Shown here one piece after another: positions 59,583 through 64,000 of a stretch of DNA of 64,000 nucleotides. The stretch's first letter is position 1. The number at the start of each line of letters is the position of its first letter. Position numbers and translations under genes: made by a program. This DNA comes from Rugosimonospora acidiphila. GTDB taxonomy: Bacteria; Actinomycetota; Actinomycetes; Mycobacteriales; Micromonosporaceae. The DNA is taken from contig NZ_BAABJQ010000013.1 of the NCBI RefSeq assembly GCF_039543385.1, positions 62,001 to 126,000 on the forward strand, written 5' to 3'. A model generated the notes under the pieces. It saw only the letters and a list, made by a program, of their open reading frames with translations. It was not told the DNA's origin and did no database searches.

Positions 59583-60343
59583 GACTGGTTCGCGGGGCGC
59601 AGCCGCAGGCCGGCCATGCCACCGTCGACCGCCAGGTCCACCCCGGTCGTGGAGCCGGCCCCCGGGCTGGCCAGGTACGCGATCGCGCCGGCCACCTCAT
59701 CGGCCCGCACCAACCGGCCGTGCGGCTGCCTGGCCTCCAACGCGGCGCGCTCGGCCGCCGGATCCGTCGCCACCGAGAGCAGCCGGTCGATCCACGGGGT
59801 GTCGGCGGTGCCGGGGTTGACGCAGTTGACCCGGATGCCCTCGCGCAGGTGATCGGCGGCCATCGCCCGGGTCAGCGCGAGCACCGCGCCCTTCGACGCC
59901 GAGTAGAGCGCGCGCTGCGGCAGGCCGGCGGTGCCCGCGATCGAGCAGGTGTTCACGATCGCCGCGTGCGACGAACGGCGCAGGTGGGGCAGGGCGGCCC
60001 GGCTGGCGCGGACCATGCCGACCACGTTGACGTCGAACACCCGCTGCCACTCCGCGTCGGAGTTGTCCTCGACGCCGCCCTGCGCGCCGATGCCGGCGTT
60101 GTTGACCAGGATGTCCAGCGCCCCGAACCGGTCGACCACGGCCTGCACCGCGGCCTTGACGCTGTCGTCGTCGCTGACGTCGCAGACGATCCCGTGCAGT
60201 GGCGCCTCGACGTTCTCCGGCTTCAGGTCGAGCACCGCCACCTTGGCGCCCCGCTGCGCGAGCAGCTGCGCGGCGGCCAGGCCGATGCCGGACGCGCCGC
60301 CGGTCACCGCGGCGACCAACCCGTCGAATTCACCGGTGCTCAT
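59579..60343 (-). CDS. SDR, probable 2-keto-3-deoxy-L-fuconate dehydrogenase
   Basis: A 254-residue SDR from ATG 60343. Motifs: TGGASGIGLA, the shortened LDLKPENVEAPLHGIVCDVSD segment, NNAGIG, Ser in NTCSIAG and YSASK. The pattern fits KDF dehydrogenases, which oxidise C4 of 2-keto-3-deoxy-L-fuconate with NAD. Gene order (hydrolase, this SDR, fucose dehydrogenase, lactonase) supports it. Substrate cannot be proven by sequence alone. Confidence 0.85.
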   Translation of the reverse strand: MSTGEFDGLVAAVTGGASGIGLAAAQLLAQRGAKVAVLDLKPENVEAPLHGIVCDVSDDDSVKAAVQAVVDRFGALDILVNNAGIGAQGGVEDNSDAEWQRVFDVNVVGMVRASRAALPHLRRSSHAAIVNTCSIAGTAGLPQRALYSASKGAVLALTRAMAADHLREGIRVNCVNPGTADTPWIDRLLSVATDPAAERAALEARQPHGRLVRADEVAGAIAYLASPGAGSTTGVDLAVDGGMAGLRLRPANQS

Positions 60344-60419
60344 GCGCCCGCCTCGTTTCGCTCGCCGGCCGCCTGAGGCAGGACCGCGCGGTAACCATGA
60401 TTCCCTCGCTGACGCTCGC

Positions 60420-61268
60420 TCATGCCTGCCCCATCTCTTGGCGGGCACGGCCCAGCCCATCGATTTCCATCTCGACCACGTCACCGGCGCGCAGGAACGG
60501 GAAGTCGTTGGTGCCGAACCCGACCCCGGCCGGGGTGCCGGTGTTCACCAAGTCGCCCGGTTCGAGCACCATGAACTGGCTGAGGTACCACACGACGTGG
60601 TACACGCCGAAGATCATGTTCTTGCTGTTGCCGTTCTGCCGCTGCTCACCGTTGACCCAGGTGCGCATGCCCAGGGCCTGGGGATCGGCTACCTCGTCGG
60701 CGGTGACCAGCCACGGGCCGAGCGGGTTGAACGTCTCGCACGACTTGCCCTTGTCCCACTGGCCGCCGCGCTCGGTCTGGAACTCCCGCTCGCTGACGTC
60801 GTTGGCCATCGCGTACCCCGCGATGACGCCGGCCGCGTCGGCGGGCGAGTCGAGGTAGCGGGCCTTGCGGCCGATGATCACGGCCAGCTCGACCTCGTAG
60901 TCGGTCTTCACGCTGCGCCGGGGGATGAGCACCGTGTCGTCGGGGCCGACCAGGGTGTCGGCACCCTTCATGAAGATGATCGGCTCGGTCGGGGCCGTCG
61001 CGCCGGTCTCCTCGGCGTGGTCGGAGAAGTTCAGCCCGATGCAGACGATTTTGCCCGGGCGGGCAATGGGCGCCCCGATCCGGTCCGGCGCGGGCAGTTC
61101 GGTCAGCGATCCTCCAGCGAGGGCGGCGCGAACCCGCTCGACGCCGTCGCCCGCGAGGAACGCGCCGTCGATGTCGGTGGTGACCGGCGAGATGTCGTAG
61201 TAGCGGCCATCGCCGTCGAGCACCGCGGGCCGCTCGGCCCCGGCCGGCCCGACTCGCACCAGCTTCAT
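60420..61268 (-). CDS. FAH-fold hydrolase, probable 2,4-diketo-3-deoxy-L-fuconate hydrolase
   Basis: A 282-residue FAH-family enzyme from ATG 61268, AGGGGA upstream. Blocks: MKLVRVGPAGAERPAVLDGDG, KIVCIGLNFSDHAEETGA, IIFMKGADTLVGPDDTVLIP, DYEVELAVIIGRKAR (metal Glu), MANDVSEREFQ and NTGTPAGVGFG. In the pathway it splits the diketo acid to pyruvate and L-lactate. It is the first gene of the catabolic operon; a palindrome (61505-61515) lies about 240 bases upstream. Confidence 0.87.
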   Translation of the reverse strand: MKLVRVGPAGAERPAVLDGDGRYYDISPVTTDIDGAFLAGDGVERVRAALAGGSLTELPAPDRIGAPIARPGKIVCIGLNFSDHAEETGATAPTEPIIFMKGADTLVGPDDTVLIPRRSVKTDYEVELAVIIGRKARYLDSPADAAGVIAGYAMANDVSEREFQTERGGQWDKGKSCETFNPLGPWLVTADEVADPQALGMRTWVNGEQRQNGNSKNMIFGVYHVVWYLSQFMVLEPGDLVNTGTPAGVGFGTNDFPFLRAGDVVEMEIDGLGRARQEMGQA

Positions 61269-61504
61269 GAGATGTCCCCTTGTCACAGTGCCTGGCGAGC
61301 ATCTCTGGTGAGCGTGCCTGGCGCGGCCTCGGGCGATGCCCTTTCGTGGGGCGATACCCTTTCGCGCCGGTCGTCGCTCCAGATTAACCCGATGTATGGT
61401 TGCATCGCAGCCTCGCACACTCCCGGGAAGACTGTCTAGATCCGTTCCAGAATGCGATCCTGTTGACTTGGTCACCGGTCGTACCGCTCCCCAGCCGTCC
61501 GATA

Positions 61505-61515
61505 TCATCGGATGA
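61505..61515. promoter_or_regulatory. GntR-type palindrome upstream of fucose catabolic operon (TCATC-G-GATGA)
   Basis: A perfect 5+5 palindrome with core CATC-G-GATG; it also overlaps CCGAT-ATC-ATCGG (61499-61511). GTCTAGA at 61434-61440 resembles the CTAGAC/GTCTAG pair in front of GH95. No other feature is seen in 61269-61588. Confidence 0.6.
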
Positions 61516-61588
61516 CTCGCCCACGCTGAGTGCCAATCCGCGCCCCATTGGCGACCGTCGAATGTGGACCCGAATCCGGCGCGCGGGG

Positions 61589-62041
61589 TCAGTTCGGACG
61601 TAGCGTCCAGACGATGCGAAGCTGCGCGGCCACCGCGCCGTCGCCCCGGGTGAGGTCCACGGTGACCGTGAACTCCGGCCGCTGGCCCGCGTCCAGTTCG
61701 GCCAGCACCTCGTCGCGCGGCCGGTCCAGCCGGGCCGTCGCCTCGACCGCGCCCATCGCCAGCTTGCGGTACTCGATGTCGGCCCGCACCGCGAGCGGCA
61801 CCGCCCGGCCGAGCTGATCGCCGAAGGTCGCCATCACCACCGCGCCCGAGGCCGTCTCGGCGAGGCTGAACATGGCGCCCGCGTGCGGCCCACCGACGTG
61901 GTTGTGCAGCCGCGGGTGGTCGGACATCCGAGCGGTGACGCAGCGCCCGTCGTCGCTCGCGGCGATGAACTCCACGCCGATGGTGCGGGCGAAGGGCACC
62001 GCGTCCAGCATGCTGGCGCCCAACGCGTCCAGATCCGTCAT
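61589..62041 (-). CDS. Hot-dog-fold thioesterase-like protein (DUF4442/PaaI-like)
   Basis: A 150-residue protein from ATG 62041; an in-frame start at 62104 is possible. Hot-dog features: ARTIGVEFIAASDDGRCVTARM, the LHNHVGGPHAGAMFSLAETASGAVV helix with Asn-His-Gly, and DIEYRKLAMGAVEATARL. Such proteins hydrolyse acyl-CoA or bind acyl ligands. It points in the same direction as the fucose operon but is separated by 320 bases and a regulatory site, so it is probably independent. Confidence 0.8.
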   Translation of the reverse strand: MTDLDALGASMLDAVPFARTIGVEFIAASDDGRCVTARMSDHPRLHNHVGGPHAGAMFSLAETASGAVVMATFGDQLGRAVPLAVRADIEYRKLAMGAVEATARLDRPRDEVLAELDAGQRPEFTVTVDLTRGDGAVAAQLRIVWTLRPN

Positions 62042-62150
62042 GCCGCACAGATTACCCGCCGGTAGCCATTTTCGGACAGCCGTTCGGACGGCTTCCCGTC
62101 GCAACCGTTGCCGCGTGGCAACCGGCTACTTATGATCATGCGGTCCTATC

Positions 62151-62174
62151 GATCCCCGTCGGCGTGTGGGGATC
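62151..62174 (+). promoter_or_regulatory. Hairpin in the leader of the secreted repeat protein
   Basis: GATCCCC (62151-62157) pairs with GGGGATC (62168-62174), 27 bases before the start. The second gene copy has a similar hairpin (CGACCC/GGGTCG, 63750-63775), so the structure is kept although the bases differ. Confidence 0.5.
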
Positions 62175-62201
62175 GACCATAACTGAACAAACGGGGGAAT
62201 G

Positions 62202-63572
62202 ATGCGAGCAATTCGCGTTGCTATCGCTGGTGCGGCGGCCGTTGCCGTCATGCTGGCGGTCGCACCCGCGGTTGCCAGTGCCGCTGCGGCGGCTCCGGCG
62301 GCGGTGGGAGGGGCTGGTGCGTATTATTCGCTGGCTCCGAGCCGGATCCTGGACACCCGTTCTGGTCTGGGTGCGCCGGCTGGTGCGGTCGGGCCGAATG
62401 GGGTGCTGCACCTTCAGGTGTCCGGCCGTGGTGGGGTGCCCATGACGGGGGTTGCCGCGGTCGTGCTGAATGTGACCGTGGTGTCGCCGACGGTGGCTAG
62501 TTACCTCACCGTGTGGCCCACGGGTGGTGCTCGTCCGACGGTGTCGAACATTGACTTCGCGGCGGGGTGGACGGGGGCCAACTCGACGACGGTGCCGTTG
62601 GGTAGTGGCGGTCAGGTGGACATCTACAACCTGACGGGTCAGGTGCAGGTCCTCGCCGATGTGGTTGGCTTCTACGCCAGCGACGCCTCGGCGACCAGCA
62701 CCCTCGGCGACGGTGGCGACATGGTTTCCGTCGCGCCGTCCCGGGTCTTCGACAGCCGTGACAACGATCGGCCGCTGTTCAGCCCGGGCGGACTGACCCT
62801 CTCGTTGGACTTCGGACCGGCAATTAACCCGTATGTCCAGGCGGTGGCGATCAACCTGACGGCCGTGAACCCGCAGGGCAGTGGCTTCATGGCCATCTGG
62901 GACGGCGCGGGGACCCCGCCGGGGACCTCGACGCTCGACTACGCGGCCGGGAAGACGGTGTCGAACCTGACGATCGTCCCGACGACACCGTGCAACATCG
63001 GTCCGGCGTGCGCCGGGCGGCCGATGTTCTCCGTTTACAACCAGGGTGCCGCCACCGACGCCTTGGTGGACGTCACCGCCATCTACACCGACACCGCCAT
63101 CGGTGCCGGTGGGCGGTTCCAGCCCATGAACCCGGTGCGCATCGCCGATACCCGCACGGCGCTGGGCGCACGCGGGCCGCTCGGTGCGAACGACACGGGC
63201 CTGTTCGGCCCGCCGACCTCGGTCTGGGACAGCAACACCTACGCGCTGGCGGCCAACGTGACAGCGGTCGCCCCGACCGCCGACACGTACCTGACCGCGT
63301 GGGCCGCCGGCGACTCACGGCCCCCCAGCAGCAACCTGGACCCGGCCAGGGGGTCCACTGTGGCCAACACGGCGGACCTTCCGCTGGGTGAGGGCCACGC
63401 GTTCAACGTGTACAACCACGCGGGCACCGTCAACGTGCTCGTCGACGTTCAGGGCAGGTTCGAGCTGCCCGCGGCCGCGCCCGCCAACACCCGGGACGCG
63501 GGCCCGGCCACCAGGGCGGCGGCGTCACCGGTGGCGGTGGTCGGCCACCAGGCGTACCGCACGCGCGGCTGA
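62202..63572 (+). CDS. Secreted actinobacterial repeat protein
   Basis: A 456-residue exported protein; ATG 62202 is favoured over 62199 by spacing from GGGGGAA. The signal peptide spans IRVAIAGAAAVAVMLAVAPAVASA. The mature part has three beta-rich repeats of about 130 residues, each starting like (S)LAPSRILDTRSGLGA and ending like VQVLADVVGFYA, with internal AVVLNVTVVSPT and SYLTVWPTG elements. These units occur in cell-wall and extracellular proteins of actinomycetes, often beside catalytic domains; here they stand alone. Function is unknown, perhaps surface adhesion. Confidence 0.8.
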   Translation: MRAIRVAIAGAAAVAVMLAVAPAVASAAAAAPAAVGGAGAYYSLAPSRILDTRSGLGAPAGAVGPNGVLHLQVSGRGGVPMTGVAAVVLNVTVVSPTVASYLTVWPTGGARPTVSNIDFAAGWTGANSTTVPLGSGGQVDIYNLTGQVQVLADVVGFYASDASATSTLGDGGDMVSVAPSRVFDSRDNDRPLFSPGGLTLSLDFGPAINPYVQAVAINLTAVNPQGSGFMAIWDGAGTPPGTSTLDYAAGKTVSNLTIVPTTPCNIGPACAGRPMFSVYNQGAATDALVDVTAIYTDTAIGAGGRFQPMNPVRIADTRTALGARGPLGANDTGLFGPPTSVWDSNTYALAANVTAVAPTADTYLTAWAAGDSRPPSSNLDPARGSTVANTADLPLGEGHAFNVYNHAGTVNVLVDVQGRFELPAAAPANTRDAGPATRAAASPVAVVGHQAYRTRG

Positions 63573-63801
63573 CTGAGCCCGCCACGGGTACGGGGGTCGC
63601 TCCGCTTCGGCGGGCGGCCCCCGCTTCGCGCCTCGGTGGTTCGGCGAGGGCCGGCCCGGCCGTTCGTCGTCGTCGGCCGCCGTTTCGGATAGCTTCGCCT
63701 CCCCGCCGTTGCCGAGCGCTGAACGTTCGCATAAAGTCATGCGGTCCCACGACCCTGATCAAACGATCGGGGTCGATTCTAGTTAGACCATCGGGGGTTT
63801 A

Positions 63802-64000
63802 ATGCGAGCAATTCGCGTTGCTATCGCTGGCGCGGCGGCCGTTGCCGCCATGCTGGCGGTCGCACCCACTGTCGCCACTGCCGCTCCGGCGGCTCCGGCG
63901 GCGGTGGGAGGAGCCGGTGCGTACTATTCGCTGGCTCCGAGCCGGATCCTGGACACCCGCTCGGGTGTGGGCGCTCCGGCTGCCGCGGTCGGGCCGAATG
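63802..64000 (+). CDS. Second tandem copy of the secreted repeat protein (partial, runs off right edge)
   Basis: Starts at ATG 63802 and stays open to the window end, 66 residues. The first 66 residues are almost the same as the 62202 gene (same signal peptide with Val-to-Ala type changes, same GAGAYYSLAPSRILDTRSG start). DNA identity is high over the whole visible stretch. It is a recent tandem duplicate about 1.6 kb downstream, with a related leader. Confidence 0.85.
   Translation, partial: MRAIRVAIAGAAAVAAMLAVAPTVATAAPAAPAAVGGAGAYYSLAPSRILDTRSGVGAPAAAVGPN

Overview
The window is very GC-rich, with dense operons, many GTG starts, many 4-base ATGA/GTGA gene overlaps and actinobacterial families (LtrA, DUF222/HNH, small hydrophobic protein, FCD-type GntR regulators). 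It looks like part of the chromosome of a filamentous soil actinomycete. A Micromonosporales-like organism would fit, but nothing here fixes the genus. I saw no rRNA, tRNA, CRISPR array, prophage or insertion sequence.

Layout. 1-5.1 kb: small hydrophobic protein (partial), cupin, a LuxR-type two-component pair divergent from a DHA2 drug exporter, and LtrA. 5.15-9.35 kb: a tight four-gene operon of NrtR-like Nudix regulator, J-domain/pseudokinase, VWA protein and a divergent adenylosuccinate-synthetase-like protein. 9.5-10.8 kb: beta-propeller protein. 10.9-16.4 kb: urease operon ureABCEFGD. 16.5-24.7 kb: LacI regulator, sugar ABC importer, GH35 beta-galactosidase and serine hydrolase. 24.8-29 kb: broken DUF222/HNH gene, DUF6176, 5'-truncated GNAT, ketopantoate reductase and a repeat-filled gap.

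29-36.6 kb: SDR, then GntR-CaiB-SBP-like-crotonase-FAH-MBL operon and a second GntR. 36.7-43.2 kb: ABC importer, a large helical-barrel protein that may be a glycosidase, and an RraA-type protein. 43.8-45 kb: Tat-exported acetamidase/formamidase. 45.1-61.3 kb: a complete non-phosphorylating L-fucose system. It holds two exported fucosidase candidates (GH95, GH141-like), a ribose-type importer, GntR, and L-fucose dehydrogenase, fuconolactonase, fuconate dehydratase, 2-keto-3-deoxy-fuconate dehydrogenase and diketo-acid hydrolase. A LarA-type nickel lactate racemase is the last gene of the catabolic operon. 61.6 kb to the right edge: thioesterase and two tandem copies of a secreted repeat protein.

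How it fits together. The fucose pathway ends in pyruvate plus L-lactate, which gives LarA an obvious substrate. Seven intergenic palindromes related to CATC-N-GATG lie in front of the GntR genes and the units they probably control, suggesting one shared operator code across 30-61 kb. Short tandem minisatellites (about 15-27 bp, mostly in frame within genes) recur in more than a dozen unrelated places, often at gene ends or linkers. This looks like a property of the genome and not of any one gene.
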